Of a stretch of 64,000 nucleotides of DNA, positions 26,086 to 36,777 are shown in pieces. Where the stretch lies: positions 64-64,063 of the forward strand of contig NZ_LAHA01000030.1 of the NCBI RefSeq assembly GCF_002608075.1. Reading direction: 5' to 3'. Numbering within the stretch: position 1 is the stretch's first letter; the number at the start of each line of letters is the position of its first letter. Both the position numbers and the translations under genes were made by a program. Source of the stretch: Nostoc linckia z4 (GTDB lineage: Bacteria; Cyanobacteriota; Cyanobacteriia; Cyanobacteriales; Nostocaceae). The notes below the pieces were generated by a model that was not told the origin of the DNA, did not search any database, and was given only the letters and a program-made list of their open reading frames with translations.

Positions 26086-29000
26086 TTACTGAACTTTCAC
26101 TAAATAATTTGTCAATATTTCAGCTAACACCTGTACGTGGGGTTCGTGGAGTAAAGAAAGATGAGAACCGGGAATATAATGTATGTCTAATTCCCCGGCA
26201 ACTATGTCGCCCCAACCAAATTGCGGATCGTATTGTACACCTATACCTTCACCTCGGTTCTTGTCTTCAGTCCGCAATAAGATAGCTCCACCAGGATAAA
26301 TTGGATAAGTATAGCGGCTAATAGCTTGAGTATTAATTTCTATACTTTTTAAATGTTTGTCAGTTTCAGGTAAATCAAGTTTGGCTTCCAAGTAACGTTT
26401 ATATGTATTTTGGAGACGGGATTTATTCCAATAGCTCCATCGGAGAATCTTTTGCCAAAGATAGCCAACTCCTTGCTCAATAACATTATTTAAATGCAAG
26501 AAAATGCGTTTGAAAAATGGCGATCGCCAACTATAACCAGGGCGACAACTATCAATGATAATTAAAATACCAATTTCTTCGCCTTTTTCGCAAAGTTGTC
26601 GAGCCATCTCAAAGGCAACTGCACCGCCAAAGGAATAACCGCCGAGAAAATAAGGGCCCTGGGGTTGAACAATTTTAATTTCTTGAATGTAGTGTGCGGC
26701 CATGTCTTCAACGCGGGTATGGAAAGGATGTTTTCCATCTAGCCCCTGTGGTTGTAGTCCGTAAAATGGTTGTTCAAAACCCAAATTTTTTGCCAATTCA
26801 CGGAAACACAAAACTTCTCCACCCAGTCCGTGAACGCAGAAGAAAGGCGGCTTGGAACCATTGGGTTGAATTTCCACCAAGGATGACCAAGTAGCTGTTG
26901 ATTTGTTTTTTACTGAAGTTTGATTTGTGGCTAAATTTTCTTCTTCGCAGATGATTTTGGCTAAAGCCTCTACAGTACTTGACTGGAAAAGAGTCGCAAG
27001 GGGTAGATTTTGATTAAATGTCTTCTCAATTTGCCAAAATAATTTGACTGCCAGTAGAGAATGCCCTCCTAATTCAAAGAAGTTATCTTGAATGCCGATG
27101 GGTTTGACGCCTAAAAGTTGTTCCCAAATTTCTGTTAGCTGGCGTTCCACTTCATTGCGGGGAGCAACAAAAGTTCCTTCTGGCTGTTGTCTTGATAAGT
27201 CTGGTGCAGGTAAGGCGCGGCGGTTTACCTTGCCGTTGGGGGTTAAAGGCATGGTCTCCAGCAAGACAAAAGCTGAAGGTAACATGTACTGTGGCAGCTT
27301 AGTGGAGAGAAAGCGGCGAATTTCACTGACTGTGGCTACTGAATCCTGATTTAAGATCGTGTAAGCTACTAAACGCACATCTCCTGGAATATCCTCACGG
27401 GCAATGACCACAGTCTGGAGTACATCTGAGTGTTGAGCTAACACCGTCTCAATTTCCCCTGGCTCAATGCGTATGCCACGGATTTTCACTTGATGATCTT
27501 TACGACCGAGGATTTCTAAAGAACCATCTGGACGATAGCAACCGCGATCGCCTGTATAATAAAGCCAATCTTGTTCGTCATTGCCAAAGAAATTTTTCAC
27601 AAACCGAGAACGGTTTTCTTGCTGGGCATTGATATAACCCAAACTCCGAAATGGAGTTCTAATCACTATTTCCCCTGGTTCTCCAATGCCGCACAGTTGA
27701 TGATTTGGTGTGAAAACCAGCGCTTGGGTTTCTGGCAATGGCGTTCCTACTGGCTGTACTCCTGGGGTACATTCAACAGGTACTCGATAATAACACTTAG
27801 CTAAAGTTGTCTCTGTGGGGCCGTAGAGATTGACAATTTCCCCTGATTCTGGAAAAGCATCCCGCCACCGAAGTACAAGTGTTTCCTTGAGAGGTTCCCC
27901 AGCAAAAAATAACCAGCGTAAGTTACGGAGAAAAACTCCTGATGGTACATTTGCTAACCAAGATTGTGCCAAGGAAGGAACTGTGTGCAATACAGAAATT
28001 TCCTCGGCTTCTAAGTAAGGCAAAATTTTAGTCGCTTCTAAGTTATCGCCTTCCTCTGGCAAACACAAAGTTGCACCACTAATCAAAGGTAAGAAAATAT
28101 CCCTGAGGACGACATCAAAGGAAAGACCAGTCAATTGGGCAACCCGGTCTTGCTGACCAATTTTAAATGTCTGCCGCTGCCAGTTGAGAAAATGTGCCAT
28201 TCCTTTGTGACACCCCAACACGCCTTTGGGTACACCAGTAGTGCCGGAAGTAAAGAAAATATAAGCTGCATCGTCACCAGTGATTTGTGGCAAATTTACG
28301 CTTTGAGTACTGCCTTGGGGTGAATTGAGAATTTCTCCTGTATCTGGATTTACACGGATGCTAATTAAAGATTCAGTGATGCCTTTGTCTTCTTGGATCT
28401 GATTATCTATATATAATATGTATTTGGCTTTAGCTTCTTTGAGCATCAGCTGGTGGCGTTGTCTAGGCAACTTCGCATCGAGTGTCAACAGCACACCACC
28501 GCTTAAAAGCACAGCTGTCATACTTGCAATCAACCCAAAGCTGCGCGTACCAAACACCGCCACCACATCTCCCCGCTGGAGTCCTTGGGATAATAAAGCC
28601 CCAGCTAAACCTTGAGCTATTTTCCCCAATTGCCCGTAGTTCCAAGTCCGAGATCCTTGCCGAAGTGCTGAATGTTCTGGCACAGAATTTACCCAAGAGG
28701 TAAACATTGTTGTTACCAGTTCGTACTTTGGTTCAGGTAACGCTGCTGTTGGTTCTGGCAGCAAAAATCGCGCTTGTGGTGTGACCAGAGAATACAAACT
28801 AATCTGATTTTCTGGAGCCGCAACAATTTGATTCAATAAATGATGGAACTGATGCAGCATTTCCATCATCCGCTCTGGAATAAACAAATCGGTGTTGTAA
28901 ACTAAATCAAGTTTGATTCCCTGGTTTTGTTCTGTAACATACAAAGTCAAGTCAAACTTGGAACCTGTTTCTAACATCGGGATTGGTTCTACAGCCACCC

Positions 29001-32000
29001 CAGGTATTTCCAGTTGGATATCCCTCAAGTTGAGCATATTAAACCACACTTGAAACAGTGGGTTGCGGCTGGTATCCCGTTCTGGTTGCAGTTCTTCCAC
29101 CAGTTTCTCGAAGGGCATATCTTGATGGGCATAAGCACCCAAGGCCATTTCCCGGACTCGACTCAACACCGAACGAAAACTAGGGCCGCCGGAAAAATCA
29201 GTCCGTAAAACCACAGTGTTAATGAAAAATCCAATCAGCCCTTCAACTTCAGAACGGTTACGTCCAGCAATGGGAGAACCAATGAGAATATCTTCTTGCC
29301 CAGAGTAGCGATGCAGTATTGTTCCAAAGGCCGCCAGCAAGGTCATAAATAAGGTGACGCCTTCCTGACGCGACAGTTCTGTGAGTGATGCACTCAAACT
29401 TTCGGGTAGCATTAACGACTCAGCCGCCCCTTGGTAAGTTTGCACTGGTGGCCGCGGTCGGTCAGTGGGCAATTCCAGTACAGTATTAGCACCTGCTAAC
29501 TGGGTTTTCCAGTAGTTTGTTTGCTTGGTAAGGACTCCACCAGACAACCATTGATGCTGCCAAGCAGCAAAATCGGCATATTGAATGGGTAATTTTCCTA
29601 AGACAGAAGGCTTACCATTTAAAAAAGCTTCATAAAGCGCTGCTAACTGCTGCCAGAGGATACCCATTGACCAACCATCTGAGGCAATGTGGTGCATGAC
29701 TAACAAAAGTATCTGCTCCCGTTCGTTTATTTGCAGCAAGCTAGCCCGCAGCATCAAATCAGATTCTAAGTTGAAGGGGGGTTGCGCTTCTTGAGTCAGG
29801 AGATATTTTGCTTGCTCCTGGGTGACTTTAATTACCTTGAGTTCCACTGACCGGGGTGCCCTAATTACTTGTATGGGGCTACCGTCGGGTGATTTAATAA
29901 AGTTTGTTCGCAGTGCTTCGTGGTGAACAACGATGCCATCTAAGGCCTGTTGCAATACACCCAAGTTTAATTCGCCTGTTAAGCGTTGTGCATCTGCAAT
30001 AATATATGCCCTGCTGTTGGGTTCCAATTGCTCCAAAAACCAGACTCGTTGCTGGGCAAAGGATAAGGGCGCTGCTTCTCGGTTGGCAATTTGGGGAATG
30101 GCCTGATTTTGGGGATGATTTTCTGGAATTTGGTTTTGAGCAATGGCTTGGGCTAAGCTAGCGATGGTGGGATTTTCAAACAAAACTTGCAACGGTATTT
30201 CTATCCCGAAGGCTTGGCGAACCCTAGACATCACTTGGGTAGCCAGCAGTGAATGGCCTCCCAATTCAAAAAAGTTGTTGTGGATGCCTACTTGTTGCAA
30301 ACGCAGAATTTTTGCCCAAATGCTTGCTAAGACTTCTTCTGTGGGGTTTTGCGGAGGGACAAAGTTACTTGAAAGATTCAGGTCGGATATATCAGGTGCA
30401 GGCAAAGCCCGACGGTCTATTTTTCCATTGGGGTTTAATGGCAAGGTATCTAAAAATACCAAATAGGCGGGCACCATGTATTCTGGTAGCCGACTTTGCA
30501 AAAACTGGCGGATTTCAACCTGAGTAGGCGTTTTCCCTGGCTTAGCAACTATGTATGCCACCAACCGCTTATCGCCAGGAATATCTTCTCTAGCCATCAC
30601 TAAAGTCTGCGCCAGCGCCGGATGTTGGCTGAGTACAGCTTCAATTTCTCCCAATTCAATCCGGAAACCCCGTATTTTCACTTGGTGGTCAATGCGACCA
30701 ACAAACTCGACATTACCATCGCTGTTGTAACGTGCCAAGTCCCCAGTTTTGTAAAGGCGTGCCCCTTCTTCAGAGCTAAAAGGATCGATAATAAACTTTT
30801 CTTGAGTTAATTCTGGACGGTTCAAATAGCCCCGTGCTAAACCAATACCGCCTATATGTAGTTCACCTGACTCCCCATCAGGCACTGGCTGTAAATTTTC
30901 ATCGAGGATGTAAATCTGGGCATTGGTAATGGGGCGACCAATGGGAGCAATGTTGTAATTACTGCCCCGTTGGCAAGTCCAGAATGTGGTATCAATGGAA
31001 GCTTCTGTGGGGCCGTAACAATTGTGTAAAACATTGTCCAAATTTAATTTGGCAAAAAATCGCTCTATGAGTTCTACCGGTAAAGCTTCACCACCGCAGG
31101 TTACGTGTCTGAGAAGTCGGCAATTTTCAATTCCCTTTTCTTCCAATAAAACACGCAGTACTGAAGGTACTAAGGCGATGACAGTAATTTGCTGTTGGGC
31201 GATCGCTTTGATAAGATAGCCAGCGTCTTGATGTCCCCCAGGACGAGGTATAATTAATTGCCCTCCAAAGCACAACGGCCAGAATATCTGCCACACTGAA
31301 GGGTCAAAACTAAAAGAAATGGTGAGTAAAACTTTGTCTGTCTGAGTTAATCTAAAGGTTGTTTGCCGCCAGTGCAATTGATTGCAAATTCCTCGGTGAG
31401 GAATCATTACACCCTTGGGCTGTCCTGTAGAACCAGATGTGTAAATTACGTAAATTAAATTATCAAGGGTCGTCTGATTTTCAGGATTTTCTTGGTTATT
31501 TTGGCTGTTTTCTTGCCAAAACAAGTCTAGACAAATGACTTGCGCCTGGTGCGGTGGTAAATCCTTGAGCAATTTTTCTTGGGTTAACAACACTGGTGTT
31601 TGTGTATCTTCCAAGATGAAAGCTAAGCGCTCTTTTGGATATGACGGGTCTAAAGGCACATAAGCGCCTCCAGCTTTGAGAATTCCCAACAGCCCCACAA
31701 TCATCTCTAAGGAGCGCTCTAAACATATACCCACAAGTACTTCTGGCCCAACGCCTAAAGTACGTAGATGGTGTGCTAGTTGGTTTGCTTGTTGGTTTAA
31801 CTGCTGATATGTAAGTTGTGTATTTTCAAATACTACAGCAATTGCTTGGGGCGATCGCTCTACTTGCATTTCAAAAATTTGATGGATACACAAGTTACCA
31901 GCAATTGTCTGGGTATCACTACATTCCTGTAGAACTTCTGTGTTAAAAATTTTAGTTAAGTTATCTAACGAAATATTTCCTTTGCCTTCTGAACTATAAC

Positions 32001-32013
32001 TGTCTATCTGCAT
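26086..32013 (-). CDS. dimodular nonribosomal peptide synthetase (A-PCP-C-A-PCP-TE)
   Basis: A 1975-residue NRPS. Adenylation A1 (about 45-540; YTSGSTGQPKG, YGPTEAS, YKTGDLARY). Carrier PCP1 (LGGHSLL, Ser588). Condensation domain (about 640-1080) with the intact HHIASDGWS motif at 774-782. A2 (about 1100-1600; FTSGTTGVPKG, YGPTETT, YYTGDRG). PCP2 (Ser1652). Thioesterase (about 1710-1975; GYSFGG Ser1794, Asp1821, His1951). There is no starter condensation domain, so a dipeptide-like product released by the TE is expected. Specificity pockets read by eye against GrsA are D-P-W-A-T-G-C-I-D for A1 and D-V-R-H-F-A-L-L-A for A2; the substrates are not assigned. No tailoring, MbtH or transport gene adjoins it. 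Confidence 0.95.
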   Translation of the reverse strand: MQIDSYSSEGKGNISLDNLTKIFNTEVLQECSDTQTIAGNLCIHQIFEMQVERSPQAIAVVFENTQLTYQQLNQQANQLAHHLRTLGVGPEVLVGICLERSLEMIVGLLGILKAGGAYVPLDPSYPKERLAFILEDTQTPVLLTQEKLLKDLPPHQAQVICLDLFWQENSQNNQENPENQTTLDNLIYVIYTSGSTGQPKGVMIPHRGICNQLHWRQTTFRLTQTDKVLLTISFSFDPSVWQIFWPLCFGGQLIIPRPGGHQDAGYLIKAIAQQQITVIALVPSVLRVLLEEKGIENCRLLRHVTCGGEALPVELIERFFAKLNLDNVLHNCYGPTEASIDTTFWTCQRGSNYNIAPIGRPITNAQIYILDENLQPVPDGESGELHIGGIGLARGYLNRPELTQEKFIIDPFSSEEGARLYKTGDLARYNSDGNVEFVGRIDHQVKIRGFRIELGEIEAVLSQHPALAQTLVMAREDIPGDKRLVAYIVAKPGKTPTQVEIRQFLQSRLPEYMVPAYLVFLDTLPLNPNGKIDRRALPAPDISDLNLSSNFVPPQNPTEEVLASIWAKILRLQQVGIHNNFFELGGHSLLATQVMSRVRQAFGIEIPLQVLFENPTIASLAQAIAQNQIPENHPQNQAIPQIANREAAPLSFAQQRVWFLEQLEPNSRAYIIADAQRLTGELNLGVLQQALDGIVVHHEALRTNFIKSPDGSPIQVIRAPRSVELKVIKVTQEQAKYLLTQEAQPPFNLESDLMLRASLLQINEREQILLLVMHHIASDGWSMGILWQQLAALYEAFLNGKPSVLGKLPIQYADFAAWQHQWLSGGVLTKQTNYWKTQLAGANTVLELPTDRPRPPVQTYQGAAESLMLPESLSASLTELSRQEGVTLFMTLLAAFGTILHRYSGQEDILIGSPIAGRNRSEVEGLIGFFINTVVLRTDFSGGPSFRSVLSRVREMALGAYAHQDMPFEKLVEELQPERDTSRNPLFQVWFNMLNLRDIQLEIPGVAVEPIPMLETGSKFDLTLYVTEQNQGIKLDLVYNTDLFIPERMMEMLHQFHHLLNQIVAAPENQISLYSLVTPQARFLLPEPTAALPEPKYELVTTMFTSWVNSVPEHSALRQGSRTWNYGQLGKIAQGLAGALLSQGLQRGDVVAVFGTRSFGLIASMTAVLLSGGVLLTLDAKLPRQRHQLMLKEAKAKYILYIDNQIQEDKGITESLISIRVNPDTGEILNSPQGSTQSVNLPQITGDDAAYIFFTSGTTGVPKGVLGCHKGMAHFLNWQRQTFKIGQQDRVAQLTGLSFDVVLRDIFLPLISGATLCLPEEGDNLEATKILPYLEAEEISVLHTVPSLAQSWLANVPSGVFLRNLRWLFFAGEPLKETLVLRWRDAFPESGEIVNLYGPTETTLAKCYYRVPVECTPGVQPVGTPLPETQALVFTPNHQLCGIGEPGEIVIRTPFRSLGYINAQQENRSRFVKNFFGNDEQDWLYYTGDRGCYRPDGSLEILGRKDHQVKIRGIRIEPGEIETVLAQHSDVLQTVVIAREDIPGDVRLVAYTILNQDSVATVSEIRRFLSTKLPQYMLPSAFVLLETMPLTPNGKVNRRALPAPDLSRQQPEGTFVAPRNEVERQLTEIWEQLLGVKPIGIQDNFFELGGHSLLAVKLFWQIEKTFNQNLPLATLFQSSTVEALAKIICEEENLATNQTSVKNKSTATWSSLVEIQPNGSKPPFFCVHGLGGEVLCFRELAKNLGFEQPFYGLQPQGLDGKHPFHTRVEDMAAHYIQEIKIVQPQGPYFLGGYSFGGAVAFEMARQLCEKGEEIGILIIIDSCRPGYSWRSPFFKRIFLHLNNVIEQGVGYLWQKILRWSYWNKSRLQNTYKRYLEAKLDLPETDKHLKSIEINTQAISRYTYPIYPGGAILLRTEDKNRGEGIGVQYDPQFGWGDIVAGELDIHYIPGSHLSLLHEPHVQVLAEILTNYLVKVQ

Positions 32014-33509
32014 TTTTTATATATCAATAACTTACGAAAGTCTCTAGTTAAATTTGTGTTGTTACTACAGGCAGAGTTCCCATTGATTTAATAATAATCA
32101 CCATATATTGATATTACTTAATCATTTGTACTTTTTTGCCATACTATATTTTTCACTCTAGGGAAAATCTACACAGGAAGGAAAATAAATTTTTCAACGA
32201 TTTTTTCATAACGCAGGCTTTTTAGTTGCCAGAGAGCTTCAATCACAGTTTTCGTTTTGAATTATAAATTGATATTTTTTGCAAAAACCTCTCCATCGGA
32301 TATTTAAAATTTTATATTGAGTTTGAAATTTTTATATTTTTTTACTTTAGCTTTTTTAATTAAAAACTATATGACCACAGAAGAATAAAAGTTTGAATCG
32401 TTTTAAGTAAATCAGCTTAGCAAATATAAATAATAGTGGAATTACGTTATCCTTTTTATCGTCTTTTCTCTTAACTAGTTGAGCGAAAAAATAATTATTA
32501 CCGAATCTTCATTGTGTTTCTTGGTATGTAAAATTACTGTAAAGCCTTAGTACAAGTAGCTGCAATAATTACGGTAATTCAGTAGAATTTCTACATACGC
32601 GGTTAGTTACGTAAGTCCGTAGTTTCTAACACATCAAACTAAATCAACTCTAAATCTAATCTGAAACCAAAGAATAGCCAAAATAATTCACTTTCTCAAG
32701 GAGTAAAAATGCCTATAATGCATATATAACAAGCTTTGTACCTTTTAAACATACTTGAACAGTGCTTCAATTCCTCAAAACTCATTTTTACTGTTTCATA
32801 TTTGCCGAACAGCTTTGTTAGTTTTGTGAAACTACATCTACACTGACAAGATGCTCCCTTGACAAAAGTGATTTATCAATTGAAGGTTTTTACTGAATTT
32901 GCCATCTATATGTTTATTCACATCCTTCAAAAATTAATAAGAATCTAACCAAAGTACAAAGAAATGTAAACTTTTGTAACAAAACTCAATGATTTTGATG
33001 CATTTCGTTATATGTTATGTCTGTATGTTTTTTTAATCAGTAATTATGCGTAAACAATCAAAAAGCCTTGAAGCAAAACTAAACCAGTGTAGTTAAACAT
33101 ACAACATTAACTTTGTGAGGGGTATAGTTTTTTTGAAAGCCCAAACCTGTGAAAGAGCTTTAACGGCCTCGATAATGTATTACGCAAGTTAGAAACTCTA
33201 ATATCCTGACCTAGCATATATAAGATATTAATGTCAGGAACTGCATTGAACTATAGTTTAATTAAAAAAACATCCTTACCTTTAGACTAAAGCCCAAAGT
33301 TTCGAGATGCTACGTTGTAAAAAATGCTGAAATTTTGGTTGATGTTCGCACTGAGACATTTGAATACATTTTTGCTCAAGAAATTAACTTTACTCCAAAA
33401 AAGTGAGTAAATATTCAACTAAAGAATTTAGTTTTCTTTGAAAGACATGTGAAATACTCCACTCGTATATATTTCCATCCAACTTTAACGAGACCAAGTG
33501 TTACTAACT
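32014..33509. other. 1.5-kb gene-free divergent spacer (NRPS / exopolysaccharide locus)
   Basis: AT-rich sequence between the divergent NRPS and sugar transferase genes. No ORF, tRNA or intact repeat was recognised. It contains a GTA-N8-TAC match (32524-32537) and a perfect 13-bp palindrome, GTAGAATTTCTAC, at about 32583. Such sites occur by chance in 64 kb, so they are not called as operators. The length suggests complex regulation or an unannotated RNA. Confidence 0.55.
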
Positions 33510-34949
33510 ATGAGTAATCAAAGTATCGCAACAAACCAATTAAGTGAAGTGCCTTTGGATTTACGTGCATCTTCAATTGTGAAAGTACGCAAAGGTTCCT
33601 GGTGGCTGAGACTAACAACGCTATTTTTAGTAGATTGCACTCTTTTATCCTTAGCTTGGATTTTAGCTGGATACCAATCAGCTGACAGTTTTTATTCGGG
33701 TAGCTCAATTAATTATTTGCCGATATTCATAACAATTGGAATTCAAATCGGATCGCTAGCTCTAGAAGGTGTTTACCGAGAAGGCCAAAAACGGTATGAC
33801 TATCTAAATATTACCAAGTCACTAACTTTTGCTCACGGATTAATACTATTTATTTGTTTGATATATCAGCCGATTGTAGATATCACAAGTCAGAGATTAA
33901 TACTTTTGTCTTGGTTGTTCAGTACATTTTTTGTTTGTACTGGTAGATATAGTGTAAATCTAGTTCTAGAATATCTCCGTAAGCAAAAGAAAATAGTTCG
34001 TTCTTCTGTATTTATTATCTCCGATCATCAAGACCAGGAGCAAATAGCAAGCTTCATCAAAAAAGAGAAACATTACATTGTATCTGGAACAGCAAATGCT
34101 AATGCCTTAGACAGATATCAACGCCAACAAACATTGAATCAACTTAATCAGTTAGGTGTAACAGAAGTCTTTATATCCTGGGATGCTTTGAAGAATAGAA
34201 TGTTTCTATGTTGGTTATTTCAAGCATCAGGTATACAAGTACACATTATACCGATGGAATTAAAACCAATTTATAGAAACGTAGAATTCAACAAAGTGGG
34301 AGGAATGCCTTGTCTGAGTTTGGATTGCCCGATAATTACAGGTAAAGATTTTTGGATCAAGCGTATTTGTGATTTTTGTGTCTCCACTATCTTCGTAATG
34401 TTAACATTCCCCATCTACATAGCTATAGCTATAGCTATCAAGTTGGATTCTCCTGGCACAGTATTTTACAAACAAACTCGTATCGGTCTACATGGAAAAC
34501 AGTTCAAAGTATGGAAGTTTAGAACCATGAGATCTGATGCAGAGAAATTGCAGAAGGAACTGGAAGCTTTGAATGAGACCAAAGATGGGATTATTTTCAA
34601 AATAAAAGACGATCCTCGCATTACTCGTGTTGGAAAATTTCTCCGTCGTTACAGTTTGGATGAATTACCCCAACTTTTTAATGTCATCCTTGGAGAAATG
34701 AGCATAGTCGGCCCTCGTCCTTTACCAACTAGAGATGTAGATAAGTTTTCTGAACATCATTTTATTCGCCATGAAGTTTTACCTGGTGTTACAGGACTTT
34801 GGCAAGTTTCAGGTCGTTCAAATATTTTAGATTTTGAACAAGTTATAGCCCTGGATATGAGCTACATAGAAAATTGGTCGCTGAGTTTAGACTTTGAGAT
34901 TCTCATCAAAACAGTAATGGTGGTTTTGAAAAAAGAAGGTGCGTATTAA
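33510..34949 (+). CDS. exopolysaccharide undecaprenyl-phosphate sugar phosphotransferase
   Basis: A WbaP/CpsE-like initiating sugar transferase of 479 residues. It has four N-terminal hydrophobic helices, a CoA-binding-like middle part, then a membrane helix (about 292-312). The catalytic domain follows, with SPGTVFYKQTRIG, KVWKFRTMR, YSLDELPQLFNVILGEMSIVGPRP and PGVTGLWQVSGRS. It moves a sugar-1-phosphate onto undecaprenyl phosphate, starting repeat-unit assembly. GTG at 33498 would add four residues; the ATG at 33510 is preferred. It heads the plus-strand exopolysaccharide locus. Confidence 0.93.
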   Translation: MSNQSIATNQLSEVPLDLRASSIVKVRKGSWWLRLTTLFLVDCTLLSLAWILAGYQSADSFYSGSSINYLPIFITIGIQIGSLALEGVYREGQKRYDYLNITKSLTFAHGLILFICLIYQPIVDITSQRLILLSWLFSTFFVCTGRYSVNLVLEYLRKQKKIVRSSVFIISDHQDQEQIASFIKKEKHYIVSGTANANALDRYQRQQTLNQLNQLGVTEVFISWDALKNRMFLCWLFQASGIQVHIIPMELKPIYRNVEFNKVGGMPCLSLDCPIITGKDFWIKRICDFCVSTIFVMLTFPIYIAIAIAIKLDSPGTVFYKQTRIGLHGKQFKVWKFRTMRSDAEKLQKELEALNETKDGIIFKIKDDPRITRVGKFLRRYSLDELPQLFNVILGEMSIVGPRPLPTRDVDKFSEHHFIRHEVLPGVTGLWQVSGRSNILDFEQVIALDMSYIENWSLSLDFEILIKTVMVVLKKEGAY

Positions 34950-35028
34950 AAGGAAGTGAGTTACTATCGTTGAGTTTAGATTAATTAGTTAATTACCAAG
35001 CTCAACGAAGTATACTCTTCATCACAAG

Positions 35029-35052
35029 CAAAAACTATTTAAATAGTTTTTG
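35029..35052. other. 24-bp perfect palindrome
   Basis: CAAAAACTATTT followed directly by its reverse complement. It sits in the spacer between the sugar transferase and flippase genes. It may be a weak terminator or a binding site; it is not T-tailed beyond the stem itself. Confidence 0.5.
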
Positions 35053-35239
35053 TTTCAGTTACTTTTTTTAATCAAGCTGACATATAACTTCGTAACAGGT
35101 CAAAATTATCTTCAAAAATGAATTGTCAAATAAAGTTAATTTAAATTCTTTTCAATGATATTTGTGCTTTTTAATTTTGAAAAATTTTTCTACAGAGATT
35201 TACGGTTTTTACAATTATCAAAATTAAGCTGATTACTAT

Positions 35240-36670
35240 ATGGTAAAAAACCGTAAACTAATAAGTAATTCCCTGTCAATGGTAATTAATCGTTTAACAC
35301 AAAGTATCACAGCCTTTGTGTTGACAGCTTCTATAGCTCGCACATTAGGAGCAGAAGCCTTAGGACAATATCTACTAGCATTTACTTATTACTTTATATT
35401 TGTCAACATCGCCTCACAGGGGTTAAAGACTTTATTTACCAGAGAAATAGCCCGTGAACCAGAAAAAACATCACTTTATTTAATAAGTGGAACCTGGTTG
35501 CAGTTAATTTTCAGTTGCTTCAGTTATGTAGTTTTAGTAATCATAGTATTTCTATTGCCCTACACTTCTGAAACTTCCACTGCTTGTTACATCATGGGGT
35601 TAACAATCATTCCGTTTTCACTTTCTAACATTACTGAGGCAATTTTTCAAGCAAAAGAAAAGATGCATTTAATTGCCCTAGCAACAGTTCCAGTGTATGT
35701 GATGCGTTTATTCATCATGCTCTGGTCAATGCAAAGGAATTATGGAGTTGATTATTTAGCGGCAATTTTAGTAATTTCAGAATCAATAATTCTAGCTATT
35801 GAATGGATTTTAATCACTAAATTTGTTAAAACTAAATGGCAAATTGATAAAGCTTTTGTTTGGAAAACACTTAAAAATGCACGGACATTCTTTGCAATTG
35901 AAGGACTAGCTGTAGTCAATGCTCGAATTCAAATTTTGATACTTTCATTATTAGGAAGCGAATTTGTAATCGGTGTTTATGGTGGAATCATGCAATTATT
36001 CCAACCATTTTTGATCGTTGCAAATAGTATAGGTATAGCAATGTTTCCCCGATTATCAAAAGCCGTGAATGAAGGGCGGGATAAACAGCGAAACATTATA
36101 GAAAAATGTATTGAAATTTTATTAACTATTGGATTACCTTTATGCGTTGGTCTGCTGTTTATTGGTAAAAATTTACTAATTATTATATATAATTCTAGCT
36201 TTGCTCAAGGAAGTTTAGCTCTTAGTATTATTGCCATATCATTAATTTTCCTACCCTTCAATCAATCATTATCTTTTTTACTTGTGGCAAATGGTTTTGA
36301 AATTGTAAATTTGCGCCAAGTAGCTATTAACACCATATTAGGAAGTTTACTAGGTTTGATATTAGTGTCGCAATATAACTTACTGGGGGCAGCAATAATG
36401 GCTTTGTTAATGAGTTTTATTGCTTTTAGTCAGTATATTTATTTCACTTATACTTTAGTATTTCCATTAAATTTATGGAGAATTATCCGAAATCCTTTGA
36501 TAATTAGCGTTTTGATGACAATTGTATTTATAGTTTTAGAAACAATAAATTTGAATTTGTTATTAACTATGGCGATCGCCACTTGCTGCTATATATTATT
36601 CGTTAGTTTGTTGAGTATTCATGCTTTAGGTAAAATTCCTATAGCCTGGGAAAAAATTGTCAAAAAATAA
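35240..36670 (+). CDS. oligosaccharide flippase (Wzx-like)
   Basis: A 476-residue MOP-superfamily membrane protein with about 12-14 helices. The N-terminal sequence (SLSMVINRLTQSITAFVLTASIARTLGAEALGQYLLAFTYY) is typical of polysaccharide flippases. It would move undecaprenyl-linked repeat units to the periplasmic face for the Wzy-type polymerase encoded at 39.1 kb. It differs from the flippase at 13.0 kb (PST branch), so the window carries two systems. Confidence 0.88.
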   Translation: MVKNRKLISNSLSMVINRLTQSITAFVLTASIARTLGAEALGQYLLAFTYYFIFVNIASQGLKTLFTREIAREPEKTSLYLISGTWLQLIFSCFSYVVLVIIVFLLPYTSETSTACYIMGLTIIPFSLSNITEAIFQAKEKMHLIALATVPVYVMRLFIMLWSMQRNYGVDYLAAILVISESIILAIEWILITKFVKTKWQIDKAFVWKTLKNARTFFAIEGLAVVNARIQILILSLLGSEFVIGVYGGIMQLFQPFLIVANSIGIAMFPRLSKAVNEGRDKQRNIIEKCIEILLTIGLPLCVGLLFIGKNLLIIIYNSSFAQGSLALSIIAISLIFLPFNQSLSFLLVANGFEIVNLRQVAINTILGSLLGLILVSQYNLLGAAIMALLMSFIAFSQYIYFTYTLVFPLNLWRIIRNPLIISVLMTIVFIVLETINLNLLLTMAIATCCYILFVSLLSIHALGKIPIAWEKIVKK

Positions 36671-36777
36671 ATGCTTATTTATCGTTGATTTTCTTGTTTA
36701 AATAACTTGTAAAACCATAAATAAAGCATCAAGTTTAATAAATATGGTAATTATTCAAAGAAAAAACAACTCCAAAT

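Noticed and set aside
30143..30527. Overlapping plus-strand frames inside the NRPS
   Set aside because: They are shadows of the NRPS reading frame with no motifs.
32524..32537. GTA-N8-TAC match as an NtcA site for the NRPS or exopolysaccharide genes
   Set aside because: About 15 such matches are expected by chance in 64 kb and it is 500 bp or more from either start.
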